64,000 nt of DNA from Azospirillum brasilense (GCF_005222205.1 NZ_CP032345.1:623001-687000); one strand, 5' to 3'; shown: positions 33,402 through 43,214, counted from the stretch's first letter. Notes: a model not told the origin generated them from the letters alone. A program made the numbers and translations.

Positions 33402-34175
33402 TTATCCCCGGCTCTCCTGGGGCGGTGGCCCACCCGCCATCCGCCCCTGCCCCTCCGGGCACAGCTCCAGCAGGACACACCGCTCACAGGCCGGGTTGCG
33501 GTAGAAGCAGACCCGCTGCCCGTGCAGCATCATCACCTCGTGATGGTCGTATATCTGCTGGGCCGTCCACTCCGGGGGAAGACGCGCCTCCAGGACGGTG
33601 TGCGACGGACCGACCGCCACGCTGGGCGGGATCAGCCCGGTGCGCACGGCGACGCGATGGTGGTGACTGTCCACCGGCAGAGCGGGACGGCGCAGGCTGC
33701 TGAAGCTCATCACCGCGGCGCTGGTCTTCGGGCCGACGCCGGGAAGCGCCTGCAGCCAGGCCCGCGCCTCCGGCACCGTCATCTCCGCAAGAAAGTCCAG
33801 GGAGAGTTCGCCGCGCAACTCGGTGATCCGGCGAAGGATCGCCTGGATGCGCGGCGCCTTCTGTTCCGGCCACGTCACCCCGGCGATGACCGCCTCGACC
33901 TCCGCCGGGTCGGCGTCGCGCACCGCCGCCCAGTCCTCCCCCCAGCGCGCCCGCAAGGCGCGGAAGGCCGCGCCGGACGCCGCGTTGCGCGTGCGGTGCG
34001 ACAGCAGCGAGGACACCAACTCGCTGAGCGGGTCGAGCGCGCGGAAATAGGCGATCGGACAGCCGAAGATCAGGCAGAGCCGGCGGTGGATCTCCAGCAG
34101 CCTCTCGTCGGGCAAAACCGGGGGCGACAGCGCGAAGGACGCCTGCTCGTCGTCGGCCTTGAGACGGCGCTTCAC
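33402..34175 (-). CDS. endonuclease III-like DNA glycosylase (HhH-GPD, 4Fe-4S)
   Basis: A 257-residue base-excision repair enzyme. The helix-hairpin-helix reads LPGVGPKTSAAV with catalytic Lys150, and Asp169 follows in LPVDSHHHRV. The iron-sulfur loop has Cys223, Cys230, Cys233 and Cys239 with the C-x6-C-x2-C-x5-C spacing of EndoIII. With Lys150 it should be a bifunctional glycosylase/AP lyase acting on oxidised pyrimidines. It is somewhat longer than E. coli Nth (211) and divergent, so it is probably a second paralogue rather than Nth itself. Its start overlaps the stop of the upstream gene by four bases. Confidence 0.86.
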   Translation of the reverse strand: MKRRLKADDEQASFALSPPVLPDERLLEIHRRLCLIFGCPIAYFRALDPLSELVSSLLSHRTRNAASGAAFRALRARWGEDWAAVRDADPAEVEAVIAGVTWPEQKAPRIQAILRRITELRGELSLDFLAEMTVPEARAWLQALPGVGPKTSAAVMSFSSLRRPALPVDSHHHRVAVRTGLIPPSVAVGPSHTVLEARLPPEWTAQQIYDHHEVMMLHGQRVCFYRNPACERCVLLELCPEGQGRMAGGPPPQESRG

Positions 34176-34711
34176 GGAGCCGTCACACCGCCGGACCGGC
34201 CGCCCTGTGGCAGCATCAGCCCCTCGTCCGCCGCCATGGCGCGGGCGCGGGGATCCGCCTGCACGGCACGGGCGGTGCTGCGGGCGCGCTCCTGGACGCG
34301 GCGGAAGGCGCGCAGCAGGGCCTGGGCCTCCGCCCGCTCCTGCGCGTCGCGCCGCGACTCGGCCGCTTCCGACGCGGCGATCTTGCCGGCGGTGGAGCGC
34401 TGCGTCTCGCTGTAGCCGAACAGGCCGGGTTCCCAGCGCTTCAGGTTGGCGTAGGCCAGGGCGCGGGACGTGCCGTCCAGCCCCTGCCCCTCTTCCCAGG
34501 CGGCACGGGCGGCGCGCAGCTCGTCGGCCAGCACCCGCTGGGGCGGGCGCGGTGGTGGTGGCGGCGGCTGGTGCAGCCGGGTGCGCGCCGCCTTCAGGGC
34601 GGCCACGCGGTCGGGATCGTCACGCCAACGGCGGGCGTCCGCGGCGGCGTCGCGCCACGCGCCGATGAGCCGTTCCGGATCGGGTGCGGTGTCCCGCTTC
34701 GTCGATGCCAT
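34172..34711 (-). CDS. hypothetical protein coupled to the glycosylase
   Basis: A 179-residue, very Arg/Ala-rich protein with a poly-proline stretch (PPPPPPRPP, about 49-57) and helical segments (for example RDAQERAEAQALLRAFRRVQERAR). There is no signal peptide, Cys or membrane helix. GGGGAGG stands just before ATG 34711. Its stop overlaps the start of the endonuclease III homologue (ATGA), indicating translational coupling and possibly a role in DNA repair. I recognise no family. Confidence 0.65.
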   Translation of the reverse strand: MASTKRDTAPDPERLIGAWRDAAADARRWRDDPDRVAALKAARTRLHQPPPPPPRPPQRVLADELRAARAAWEEGQGLDGTSRALAYANLKRWEPGLFGYSETQRSTAGKIAASEAAESRRDAQERAEAQALLRAFRRVQERARSTARAVQADPRARAMAADEGLMLPQGGRSGGVTAP

Positions 34712-34819
34712 GGCCCTCCCCGTTGCAAGGGAAACGAACGCAGTGCTTTCGTCTTCAAGGATCTATGCCATGGACCGGCAAAGGCCAGACCGGGAAGGGC
34801 GGTAATCCCGAGGGTTTGG

Positions 34820-37800
34820 TCAGTCCGCCGCCCTACCCAGCAGATAGTCGATGTCCCCGCCTTCAAGTGCACTGATGAGACCGGTGCCCTCGATGGTTGC
34901 GTCGGACAGGTTTCCTTTGCGCCGTTGCAAGTCGAGGATGCGCTCCTCCACCGTGTCGGCGGCGATCAGCTTGTAGACGAAGACCGGCTTGTCCTGCCCG
35001 ATTCGGTAGGCGCGGTCGGTCGCCTGATCCTCCGCCGCGGGATTCCACCAGGGATCGTAGTGGATCACCGTGTCCGCCGCCGTCAGGTTGAGGCCGCGCC
35101 CGCCCGCCTTCAGACTGATGAGGAAGACCGGCACCTCGCGGTTCTGGAAGCGGTTGACCGGCTCGGCGCGGTCCAGCGTGCGCCCGGTCAGCTCGACATA
35201 GCCGATCTTCGCCTCCTCCAGCCGCAGCTTGATGAGGTCGAGCATGGTGGTGAACTGCGAGAAGATCAGGATGCGCCGGCCTTCCGGCACCATCTCCAGC
35301 ACCATGTCGGTCAGCGCGTCGAGCTTCGCGGTCTCCTTCACCTTGCCGGCGGCGGGGATCTTGACCAGACGCGGGTCGCAGCAGACCTGCCGCAGCTTCA
35401 GAAGCGCGTCGATGATGGTGATGGCGTTGCGCGACACGCCGCTGACCGCCAGCGCCGCCCGCACCGTCTCGTTCACCGACAGGCGGATGGTCTCGTAGAG
35501 GTCGCGCTGCGCCGGCTCCAGGTCGATGCGCACCACCACCTCGGTCTTCGGCGGCAGCTCCTTGGCCACCGCCTCCTTGGTGCGGCGCAGCAGGAAGGGG
35601 CGGATGCGGCGCATCAGCTGCTTGGCGCGGGTGCCGTCGGCGCGCTTCTCGATGGGCGTGCGGTAGCGGCGCCCGAACTCCTTGCGGTCGCCGAGCAGGC
35701 CGGGCATCAGGAAGGCGAACTGGCTCCACAGCTCGCCGAGATTGTTCTCCACCGGCGTGCCGGACAGGCAGAGCCGGTTGCGGGCGTTCAGCGCGCAGAC
35801 GGCGCGCGTCGCCTTGCTGTCCGGGTTCTTGATCGCCTGCGCCTCGTCGAGGATCAGCATGTGCCAGTCCCGGCGCTTCAGCACCTCGACGTCGCGGCCG
35901 ACCACGCCGTAGGTGGTCACCACGATGTGGGCACGGTCGAGGTCGCCCAGCTTCTCGTGCCGGTCCAGACCGTGCAGCACGACCACCCGCAGATGCGGCG
36001 TGAAGCGCTGCGCCTCGGCCACCCAGTTGGGGACGAGGCTGGTCGGCACGACGACGAGGCAGGGATCGGTCAGCCGCCCCTCCTTCTCCTCCATGGCGAT
36101 GTGGGCCAGCGTCTGCGCGGTCTTGCCCAGCCCCATGTCGTCGGCCAGGATGCCGGCCACCCGGTTGGCCCGCAGCCCCTGCATCCAGGCCAGACCGACG
36201 CGCTGGTAGTCGCGCAGCGTCCCCTGGAAGCCCGGCGGCGGGTCCATCTCCGCCGGCATCTCCTGCTCCTGGATGGTGCGCAGGTAGCGGTCGATCTGGC
36301 CGGTGTCCTCGGTGCGCCGCGCGATCAGGTCGTCGATGTCCAGCAGCCCGTCGGCCTCGGTCAGCGGCACCTTCAGCGTGTCGTCGAGCCGCCGCCCGCT
36401 GTCGAGCATGGATTCCAGGACGCTGAGCAGCCGCTCCACCCGCTCCGCCGGCAGGGCCAGCACGTTGCCGTCGTCCAGCACCAGATGGGCGCGCCCGTCG
36501 ATGACGCGGGTCGCCTCCATGCCGCCGCGCTCGATCAGCGTCGCCAGGATGGGCAGCAGGGCGCGGCGCTCCCCGTCGATCTCCACGCCGACGTCGAGGT
36601 CGAACCAGCCGTCGCCGGAATCGCGCACGGCGACCGCCACCTCCTCGTTCGCCTCGACCACGCGGGTGCCGAAGTCGGCGCCGATCTCGACGGTCCAGCC
36701 GTCCTTGCGCAGGGCCGGCACCTCGGTCTTCAGAAAGGCCGCCCAGCGTTCGTCGGCGTCCTTGCCGGTCAGCCAGTGCACGCGGGTGCCGCGGGCGTTC
36801 AACTGGCCCTTGGGCGGCTCGATGCGCGCCTGAGCGAAGCCGAAGGCGGCCAGACGGTCCAGCGCGCCCTGCTCCAGCGCCTTGTCACGGCGGACGAAGA
36901 CCGCCCCGGCGGGCTCCTCGACGCGGGCGAACTGACGCTGGTCGTCGGGCTCGATCTCCGAGGGGGAATCCTCCTCGCCATAGTCGAAGGCCAGCCGCAG
37001 CACGTCCACAAGCCCGCCGTCCGGCGACACCACCCGGCCCAGCCGGGCGACGACGCGCGGGTCGCGCTCGACGATGGTCGCGGCGGGATCGGAGCCCATG
37101 CGCACGCCGCCGGGCATGCCCGCGGCGAAGGCGGAGGCCGCCGGGAAGTCCGGTCGCTCCAGTGCGGGCCGGGCCGCCGCGGGCCGGGCGGAGGCCTTCA
37201 GGGGCGCCGCCTTCGCGGGAGCCGCCTTGGCGGGGGGCGGAGCGACGGCGGCCTTGGGCTTCGGCACCTCGACGACCTGCAGCTCGACGGGGCAGACGGT
37301 GCCGCCCTTCGGATCGACGCACCAATAACCCTGCCCCTTGATCAGCGCGGCGCCGGGCGGCAGTCCGGTCGGGCGCAGCTTGCGCGTCGCCGGGTCGCGG
37401 AAAGCGCGGATGGTCATCCCCGCTCCCTCCGCCAGCATCGTGCCGCCGCGCCAGCGCAGCCGCCCGCAGCCGAGCAGCCGGCGCAGGATGCGGTCCACCA
37501 CGTCGCCGCGGCTCTTGGCGACCGGCGTGCGCACCACCCCGCCGCCACCGAGCAGCCGGGCGATGGCGCGGTCCACGTCGCCGTCCAGGCTGCGCGGCGC
37601 GCGGGCCAGCACGTCGCGCGGGCTGGCGGGCGTGGAGACGTCGTCGCCCTCCCCCGCCCCTTCCACCGCGATGACGGCGGAGACGAACATCGCCGCGTCG
37701 TCCTTCCCCGGCTCCAGGGTCCAGCGGACGCTGAGCACCGGATCGGGGGCGGGCGGCGGAGGTGGCGGAGGCTGCACCGGTTCGGCAATCGGCGGCGGCA

Positions 37801-38203
37801 CGGGGACCGGGTCGGGAACCGCCTGGAGCGCCGGCGGCTCCGCGGCCGGGGGCGCGTCGAACAGGGACATCTGCCGCCCTTCCGGACGGGCGTCCAGCGT
37901 GATCAGCGCCGCCGCGGCCATATGGGCGCAGGCGTTGCGCCCGCAGGTGCAGCTCTTGTCGAAGACCACCCGGCTGCGCCCGCGCACCGGGACGACCGTC
38001 ACCGACAGGGTCCGGCCGAGGTCGGTCACCGTGGCGGCGATCCGCCCCTCCGCCTCCAGCAGCGTCACCGCTCCGGTCAGGATGAGCGTACGGCCGCGCT
38101 GCAACGTCTTCGCATCGAAGACGCGCGCCAGATCCTCCTGCGAAAAGGAGACCGGCGCGCTGGCGGTGGCGGCGGCGCGAGGAAGGGAACCGAACAGCGA
38201 CAT
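34820..38203 (-). CDS. SWIM zinc finger SNF2-family helicase
   Basis: A 1127-residue DNA-dependent ATPase. Near the N-terminus a SWIM finger has Cys85, Cys87, Cys92 and His94 (CTCGRNACAH). A Pro/Ala-rich linker and a long middle region follow, then the SNF2 motor: motif I DDMGLGKT, motif II ILDEAQ, and the helicase C half with LTAADTVIHYDPWWNP and ATDRAYRIGQ. This matches bacterial HepA/RapA-like SWI2/SNF2 proteins thought to remodel nucleoprotein complexes or help repair. ATG 38203 begins MSLFGSLPR. No partner gene is obvious; the repair glycosylase operon is downstream on the same strand. Confidence 0.92.
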   Translation of the reverse strand: MSLFGSLPRAAATASAPVSFSQEDLARVFDAKTLQRGRTLILTGAVTLLEAEGRIAATVTDLGRTLSVTVVPVRGRSRVVFDKSCTCGRNACAHMAAAALITLDARPEGRQMSLFDAPPAAEPPALQAVPDPVPVPPPIAEPVQPPPPPPPAPDPVLSVRWTLEPGKDDAAMFVSAVIAVEGAGEGDDVSTPASPRDVLARAPRSLDGDVDRAIARLLGGGGVVRTPVAKSRGDVVDRILRRLLGCGRLRWRGGTMLAEGAGMTIRAFRDPATRKLRPTGLPPGAALIKGQGYWCVDPKGGTVCPVELQVVEVPKPKAAVAPPPAKAAPAKAAPLKASARPAAARPALERPDFPAASAFAAGMPGGVRMGSDPAATIVERDPRVVARLGRVVSPDGGLVDVLRLAFDYGEEDSPSEIEPDDQRQFARVEEPAGAVFVRRDKALEQGALDRLAAFGFAQARIEPPKGQLNARGTRVHWLTGKDADERWAAFLKTEVPALRKDGWTVEIGADFGTRVVEANEEVAVAVRDSGDGWFDLDVGVEIDGERRALLPILATLIERGGMEATRVIDGRAHLVLDDGNVLALPAERVERLLSVLESMLDSGRRLDDTLKVPLTEADGLLDIDDLIARRTEDTGQIDRYLRTIQEQEMPAEMDPPPGFQGTLRDYQRVGLAWMQGLRANRVAGILADDMGLGKTAQTLAHIAMEEKEGRLTDPCLVVVPTSLVPNWVAEAQRFTPHLRVVVLHGLDRHEKLGDLDRAHIVVTTYGVVGRDVEVLKRRDWHMLILDEAQAIKNPDSKATRAVCALNARNRLCLSGTPVENNLGELWSQFAFLMPGLLGDRKEFGRRYRTPIEKRADGTRAKQLMRRIRPFLLRRTKEAVAKELPPKTEVVVRIDLEPAQRDLYETIRLSVNETVRAALAVSGVSRNAITIIDALLKLRQVCCDPRLVKIPAAGKVKETAKLDALTDMVLEMVPEGRRILIFSQFTTMLDLIKLRLEEAKIGYVELTGRTLDRAEPVNRFQNREVPVFLISLKAGGRGLNLTAADTVIHYDPWWNPAAEDQATDRAYRIGQDKPVFVYKLIAADTVEERILDLQRRKGNLSDATIEGTGLISALEGGDIDYLLGRAAD

Positions 38204-38389
38204 GGGCCGGAAGGGATACCGAAAAAGCAGAACGGGTCAGGAACGGGGGCGTCGGTATAAGCCCACACCATGCCCCGTCGCAAGCCCGCTCTCAACCCTC
38301 AACCGACTCTCCAAGGCAAACATTCCGGTTGCCAAGTCCCGGGAAGTCCAGCCATGGACCACGGCCGCATCCAACAAGGAAAACCCCCG

Positions 38390-39043
38390 CTACAGCCGTT
38401 CCAGGAAACTGTTCAGCGGCGGCATCGGGCCGCAGACCGGGGATTCCTCACGCAGCAGATAGGCGAAATGCTTCAGCATCGGCTCCGCGTTGGTGCGATC
38501 GCCGAGCGCGTAGGTGGCGACGCCGAACAGCACGACCAGGGCGAGGACCAGCGGGCTGAGGTTCAGGCGGGACGGGGTCAGCCGGTTGAAGCTCTGCGCG
38601 AAGGCCGCCACCGCCAGCCCGCCGAGGACGAGGCCGACCACCACCTCCGTCACCGAATGGTAGCGCAGCAGGATTCGCGAGGCGGCCACGCCCACCACCA
38701 GGCCAAGCGCGCCGAGGACCACCACGCCGCGCCGCCAGCCGTCCAGCGAGCGCGCCGCCATCACCCCGACCGCCCCATAGACGGCGGCGGCGAGGGCGGC
38801 GTGGCCGCTGGGGCTGGTCAGCCGGTCATCGAACAGACGGATGCCGCAGGCGTGCCCCAGGATCTTCAGAAGCGCCACCGAGCCCATCAGCATGGCCAGC
38901 ACGGCCAGCCACCGTGCCGCCGAGACCGCCGAATGGCGGCGCCACAGCATCACGATCAGGATGCCCGCCACCGGCAGCACGAAGGACGTGCTGCCGAGAA
39001 GCGAGATCGCCTTGTTGACGTGCCAGAGGTTCAGATGTCCCAC
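38390..39043 (-). CDS. PAP2-family membrane phosphatase
   Basis: A 217-residue integral membrane protein with about six hydrophobic segments. PAP2 signatures: SPSGHAA (second motif) and SRILLRYHSVTE (third motif, SRxxxxxHxxxD) with Glu in place of the usual Asp; the first KxxxxxxRP motif is not well matched. It may dephosphorylate a lipid such as phosphatidic acid or undecaprenyl diphosphate, or be a divergent member. GTG 39043 is proposed because AGGACC and GGGAG lie just upstream and the segment before it does not look coding; the start is uncertain. Confidence 0.78.
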   Translation of the reverse strand: MGHLNLWHVNKAISLLGSTSFVLPVAGILIVMLWRRHSAVSAARWLAVLAMLMGSVALLKILGHACGIRLFDDRLTSPSGHAALAAAVYGAVGVMAARSLDGWRRGVVVLGALGLVVGVAASRILLRYHSVTEVVVGLVLGGLAVAAFAQSFNRLTPSRLNLSPLVLALVVLFGVATYALGDRTNAEPMLKHFAYLLREESPVCGPMPPLNSFLERL

Positions 39044-39066
39044 GGTCCTCGCGGCTCCCTTTCCGT

Positions 39067-39564
39067 TCAGCGCATGCGAACGAGCATTCCGTCCCGGTAG
39101 TTCCAGGCCGCCGTGCTCTTTCCGTCGGACGCCGGCAATGAAACGGTCAGCGTCCGGTCCGCCTGCTCCACCTTCGGCGCGTCGCTGCAGGTCCCGAAGG
39201 GCAGCGAGACGGAAGGCTTGGTCCCGCCGAGGTCGAGCACGCGGAAGCGCGCGGCGCACTTGCCGTCCACGCTCTCCTGGAGCAGCACCAGCCAGCGCCC
39301 TTCCATGTTGTACGCGTTCACGAAGGACAGGGTGCGCCCCTCGCGGTCCTCGTAGACGACGCGGTCGTTGACGGTCACCTGGATGACCTTCGGGCCGAGT
39401 TCGACCATCTGGACGACCTCGTTGCCGATGGCCGCGGACACCAGAACCGCGGCGCCGGCCCGGTCGTCCGCCGCCTGCGCCGTGCCGATCGCCGCCATCA
39501 AGGAAACCGCCATCAGCGAACCCACCGGCCCCATGACGGCACGGCTCAGAAACGTCATACCCAT
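39067..39564 (-). CDS. exported protein of unknown function
   Basis: A 165-residue protein with a signal peptide (MTFLSRAVMGPVGSLMAVSL, cleavage likely after AQA) and a mature part of about 135 residues rich in Val, with two Cys that may pair (CAARF and GTCSD). It looks like a small all-beta periplasmic domain; the pattern VQVTVNDRVVYEDREGRTLSF repeats a strand-turn-strand form. I recognise no family. It lies directly upstream of the PAP2 gene (23 bases), probably cotranscribed. ATG 39564 or 39558. Confidence 0.72.
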   Translation of the reverse strand: MGMTFLSRAVMGPVGSLMAVSLMAAIGTAQAADDRAGAAVLVSAAIGNEVVQMVELGPKVIQVTVNDRVVYEDREGRTLSFVNAYNMEGRWLVLLQESVDGKCAARFRVLDLGGTKPSVSLPFGTCSDAPKVEQADRTLTVSLPASDGKSTAAWNYRDGMLVRMR

Positions 39565-39770
39565 AGCTGTTCTCAATTGCCCTTCTGGCTGGTCGATCTC
39601 CACGCCAAGGTAAGCCCAACCGCCGCCATTCTGTAGTCCGTCAAAGGGCTGACATCCGCTTGCCGGAAAAATTTCACGAGCCGGACGATTTTGGTTGCCT
39701 TCCGGCGACGCCACGATTAAAAACCGCGCCACCGCAGACGACGGCCCCGCCGGCGCCGCGGCAGAGAGAA

Positions 39771-39847
39771 GCGCCCGTAGCTCAGCTGGATAGAGCACCA
39801 GACTACGAATCTGGGGGTCAGGAGTTCGAATCTCTTCGGGCGCGCCA
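39771..39847 (+). tRNA. tRNA-Arg (ACG)
   Basis: Cloverleaf of 77 bases with acceptor GCGCCCG / CGGGCGC, anticodon ACG (in CCAGACTACGAATCTGG), T-loop TTCGAAT and an encoded 3' CCA. Reads CGN arginine codons after A-to-I editing of the wobble base. Confidence 0.97.
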
Positions 39848-39980
39848 CTCTCCTCTTCCCGTAAAAATCTTCCATGACGCTGTGCTGAACGCGGTTGGAT
39901 CAGGCGATCCGACGGCGTTATTCTTGTTTTCGGGAATTGTTCGCACCCGCCGCGGACGGACCGAAGGGGAGGAAGCCGTC

Positions 39981-40487
39981 ATGACGGGACCACGGACGGC
40001 CACGCCGCTGACGAAGCGGGAGTTGCCGGCTCTCGCGGCTCTTCTCGCCATAGAGGGCCTGCCGAACCAGGACATCGCCGACGCAGGGCGGCGCTTCTGG
40101 CGCGTCGACGACCCGGATGGGCTCCTGGGTTACGGCGGCTTGGAGGTCTATGGGCGCGACGGGCTGCTCCGCTCGGTCGTCGTGCCGCCGGAGCGCCGCG
40201 GCAAGGGCGATGGTCATGCGGTCGTGGACGCACTCTCCCGCGAGGCCCTGGCGCTCGGCCTGGAGCGGCTGTGGCTGCTGACCATCGGCGCCGCCGGCTT
40301 CTTTGAACGCATCGGCTTCACGCGTGCGGAACGCGGCGATGCGCCGCCGGACATCCGCGCCAGCGCGCAGTTCGCCGGCCTCTGCCCCGGCAGCGCCGTC
40401 TGCCTGCGCCACGACCTTGGGCTGCCCGCGGAGGGAACAGCCTCCGCCGTCACGGCTATCCCGCCAGAAACCGCTCCAGTCCGGTGA
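39981..40487 (+). CDS. GNAT acetyltransferase, ArsN2-like
   Basis: A 168-residue GNAT-fold protein. The acetyl-CoA binding motif is VVVPPERRGKGDGHAVVDAL and the fold ends with LTIGAAGFFERIGFTRAER. Length and the LLTIGAAGFFERIGF block match the ArsN2 subgroup annotated in arsenic-resistance loci. Here no ars operon is adjacent, so the substrate is open. GGGAGGA precedes ATG 39981. The 3' end overlaps the convergent TPR/glycosyltransferase-like gene by 32 bases. Confidence 0.78.
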   Translation: MTGPRTATPLTKRELPALAALLAIEGLPNQDIADAGRRFWRVDDPDGLLGYGGLEVYGRDGLLRSVVVPPERRGKGDGHAVVDALSREALALGLERLWLLTIGAAGFFERIGFTRAERGDAPPDIRASAQFAGLCPGSAVCLRHDLGLPAEGTASAVTAIPPETAPVR

Positions 40488-42816
40488 TGGTCGCCCGATC
40501 ACGATAGACGACGGGAAGGGCGGCGGTCTGGCGGGATCTGCGGATGGTTCGCGCCGCGGGGTCGAGCCCCAGGCGAACGGCGTCGGCAATGAAGTCGTCC
40601 GGACCTTGGGCGACCACATCGGCCATCCCGAGGCGGTCCAACAGGGCGGCGGCAAGCCGTCCCCGCATGAAGCCCCCCCGCAGGGTAACCACCGGAAGCC
40701 CCGCCTCCACCGCCTGCAAGGCCGTGTTGAATCCGGAAAAGCCGATGCTGTCGAGATAGACGTCCATCACCCGCAGCGTCGCAAGATACGCGTCATGGTC
40801 GAGCGGATCGGCGAAGACACAGCGCTCCCGGCTGTCGATTCCCTGGAGAGCGAAGGCCCGCTCCAGCCGGTCCTCAAAGACGCGGGTGACGGTGGATTGG
40901 CTGTGCCGGAAAAAGAGGAACCGGCTTCCCGGCACGGCGGCGGCGATGGCGGGAAACACAGGATCGTGCTGCGGCAGGTACTTGAACAGGCTTTGGCTGC
41001 ACAGAAAAGCCGGCGCCCCGTCGGGCAGGCCGAACCGCCCGCGCGTGACCGACGCGACGGGCTGCCGCGTGGGCTCGACGTAGCAACCAAGGTTGGGAAG
41101 CCGGTGCAGGCGCTCGCTGTAGAAGGCCTCTCCATCCGGCGGCTCCAGCAGGTCGCCCGACAGATAATGGTCGAGCGTGGGCAGCCCCGTCGTGTCGGGG
41201 TGTCCCCAGGCCACCGCCTGCACCGGCGCGAGGCGGAGCGCCGCGAGCCGATAGGTCATCGGCTCCATGCCGACCTCGGGGAACAGCAGCGCGTCGGGCC
41301 TGTCGGCGACGATGGTCTCCGCCCAGCGCTCCACGGTACCGAGGCCGCGCCGGAACACCGCGCAACGCGACGCGGCCAGAGCGGTGCAGGCGTCCTCCTC
41401 GCCGGTGACATGGTATCCCAGAAGGGTGAAGCGCTCCGGATCGAGCTGGGTGAGCCAGCCGGCCAGGATCGCCCGCCACACCGAATGGTCGTGGAAGTAG
41501 GACGAGACGATCCCGACCCGCAACCGCGTCCGGGCTGCCCGGGGTCGGGCCGATGCGCCAGGCGTTTCCAGGCGGGTCTTTTCCGGGAGGGCCGTCTGCG
41601 AGATGGACGGGATAAGGCTCCCCAGACGCGTTTCCATCAGCCCGGCCATGATGCCGCCGTAGGTTTCCTGCAAAGCCCGGTTGTCCAAGCCCTGATAGGC
41701 CAGCAGGAAGGGCAGATGCGCGCCCGCGAGGTCCGCGGCGCTCCGCCGCGCCTCGGCCGGAGCACCGGGGCCGATCAGCCCGTCGAGCGCGGCGAGATGG
41801 TGCGCGTAGACCGTCCGTCTGGACGCCAGTTCCGCGCCGTCGGCGTAGACGTGGCGGAGTTGCGCGACGCACAAGGCCAGTCGGCACGCGGCGTCCCACG
41901 GCGCGGCCTCCACCCCCCGGGTCAGAAGGCCGGCGGCGACAGCGTCGTCGCCGCGGCCGGCGTGGAGCACACCCAAGGCGTACAGCAGGCCCGGATGGTC
42001 CGGGGCGGCGCGCAGCCCCTGGTTCAACACCCGCAGACGGTCGGATGGGCAAGGCCCGGATGACGCGCCGCCCAACCCGAAATAGGCGTCGCCGTTGTCG
42101 GGCTGGCAGGTGACCGCCCGACGGAACGCGACCATCGCCGCCTCGGTGCGCCCGAGATCGGCGAGCGCCGCGCCGAGATTGACCAGCACCATCGCCGAGC
42201 CGGGCGAGAGCCGCGCGGCGCAGCGGAAGGAGACCGCCGCCTGCGCCACGGCACCGCCGGCGCGCAGGAGATTGCCAAGATTGTTGCAGGCCGCGCCATG
42301 ACCCGGGTCGAGCGCGATGAGACGGCGATAGGCCGCCGCCGCTTCCCGCTCCTCCCCCCGCGCCCGCAGCATCCGCGCGAGGGAGAAGCACAGGCCGCCG
42401 TCCTCGGGCCTTAGGCGCAGGAGTTGCCGGAACACCGACACGGCCTCGTCGGTCGGAGGCCCTTCGGCCAGCAGCGGCGCCAGAGCGGCCAGCGCGTCCG
42501 GGTGGCCGGGGCGCAACGTCAGCGCCCGGCGGTGGAGCGCCGCCGCCTCGTCCGTCCGGCCCATCGCCAGGACCAGCTTGCCGAAGTTGGCGTGGAAGTC
42601 GGCGATGTCCGGGGCACTGGCGATGGCGCGACGAATCCGCGCCATCGCCTCCACCGGGCGGCCCTGCTGCCCATCGAGCACGCCCAACAGATGCAGCGCG
42701 TGAGGCTGGTCCGGCTCGACGGCGAGGATTCGTCCGTAAAGTTCCCTGGCCTCCGTCAGTGCACCCTGGAGATGATACTCGACCGCAAGCCCCAGCGCTT
42801 CCTGCACCGTCGCCAT
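40456..42816 (-). CDS. TPR protein with O-GlcNAc transferase (SPINDLY-like) domain
   Basis: A 786-residue cytoplasmic protein. About eight tetratricopeptide repeats fill residues 1-340 (for example PHALHLLGVLDGQQGRPVEA and ACNNLGNLLRAGGAVAQA). The C-terminal half (about 400-786) resembles the OGT/SPY catalytic region: RVGIVSSYFHDHSV, PVQAVAWGHPDTTGLPTLDH and VYLDSIGFSGFNT motifs. Bacterial members occur in pairs or clusters with glycan genes and may glycosylate proteins such as flagellin or adhesins; the acceptor here is unknown. No glycan cluster is adjacent. Confidence 0.83.
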   Translation of the reverse strand: MATVQEALGLAVEYHLQGALTEARELYGRILAVEPDQPHALHLLGVLDGQQGRPVEAMARIRRAIASAPDIADFHANFGKLVLAMGRTDEAAALHRRALTLRPGHPDALAALAPLLAEGPPTDEAVSVFRQLLRLRPEDGGLCFSLARMLRARGEEREAAAAYRRLIALDPGHGAACNNLGNLLRAGGAVAQAAVSFRCAARLSPGSAMVLVNLGAALADLGRTEAAMVAFRRAVTCQPDNGDAYFGLGGASSGPCPSDRLRVLNQGLRAAPDHPGLLYALGVLHAGRGDDAVAAGLLTRGVEAAPWDAACRLALCVAQLRHVYADGAELASRRTVYAHHLAALDGLIGPGAPAEARRSAADLAGAHLPFLLAYQGLDNRALQETYGGIMAGLMETRLGSLIPSISQTALPEKTRLETPGASARPRAARTRLRVGIVSSYFHDHSVWRAILAGWLTQLDPERFTLLGYHVTGEEDACTALAASRCAVFRRGLGTVERWAETIVADRPDALLFPEVGMEPMTYRLAALRLAPVQAVAWGHPDTTGLPTLDHYLSGDLLEPPDGEAFYSERLHRLPNLGCYVEPTRQPVASVTRGRFGLPDGAPAFLCSQSLFKYLPQHDPVFPAIAAAVPGSRFLFFRHSQSTVTRVFEDRLERAFALQGIDSRERCVFADPLDHDAYLATLRVMDVYLDSIGFSGFNTALQAVEAGLPVVTLRGGFMRGRLAAALLDRLGMADVVAQGPDDFIADAVRLGLDPAARTIRRSRQTAALPVVYRDRATITGLERFLAG

Positions 42817-42975
42817 GGAGAAGCCCCCGCGCGCACCGTGATCGATCAGAGCAACCTAGGGTGATTCCCGCTTTCCGGACAGCTTCTCGGCGTTGCCAAC
42901 GCTCGGTTGGGATCCGCGTGAGGCCGCCAACCGGCCGCCTTCCCATTCACAGCGGCGGCAACCCGTTGGAAAGCT

Positions 42976-43051
42976 TGGTGGGCCCGGCCGGATTCGAACC
43001 GACGACAACACCGTTATGAGCGGCGCGTTCTAACCGCTGAACTACAGGCCC
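42976..43051 (-). tRNA. tRNA with CAT anticodon, probably tRNA-Ile2 (lysidine)
   Basis: 76-base cloverleaf: acceptor GGGCCTG / CGGGCCC, discriminator A, encoded CCA, D-arm GTTC / GAAC, anticodon stem CGCCG / CGGTG around CTCATAA, T-loop TTCGAAT. The acceptor sequence and A73 fit alphaproteobacterial tRNA-Ile(CAU), read as AUA after lysidine modification, better than elongator or initiator Met; the sequence alone cannot fully separate Ile2 from Met. Confidence 0.93.
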
Positions 43052-43145
43052 CCACCAAGGGATGCCGAATGTGCCCAGAACCGGGGGCTTATGCAACCCC
43101 GTTCGATAAAGGCCGCAGCCAAAATAAAGGCGCCCAAAATGAAAA

Positions 43146-43165
43146 GGGGGACCCGAAGGCCCCCC
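43146..43165 (-). terminator. intrinsic terminator of rpoD
   Basis: Eight-bp stem (one G-T pair) closed by a TTCG tetraloop on the minus strand, followed by TTTTCATTTT. It lies about 50 bases after the rpoD stop. Confidence 0.88.
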
Positions 43166-43214
43166 GCTTTCCATACGACCGCATTCCGTGCGGCGCACTC
43201 GCCTCCCGGACCCC

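Noticed and set aside
34571-38260. 1229-codon plus frame over the SNF2 helicase
   Set aside because: No recognisable domain and composition typical of an antisense high-GC frame; helicase motifs are on the minus strand.
39771-39847. tRNA-Arg as an integration site for a mobile element
   Set aside because: No direct repeat of the tRNA 3' end, no integrase, and flanking genes look native.
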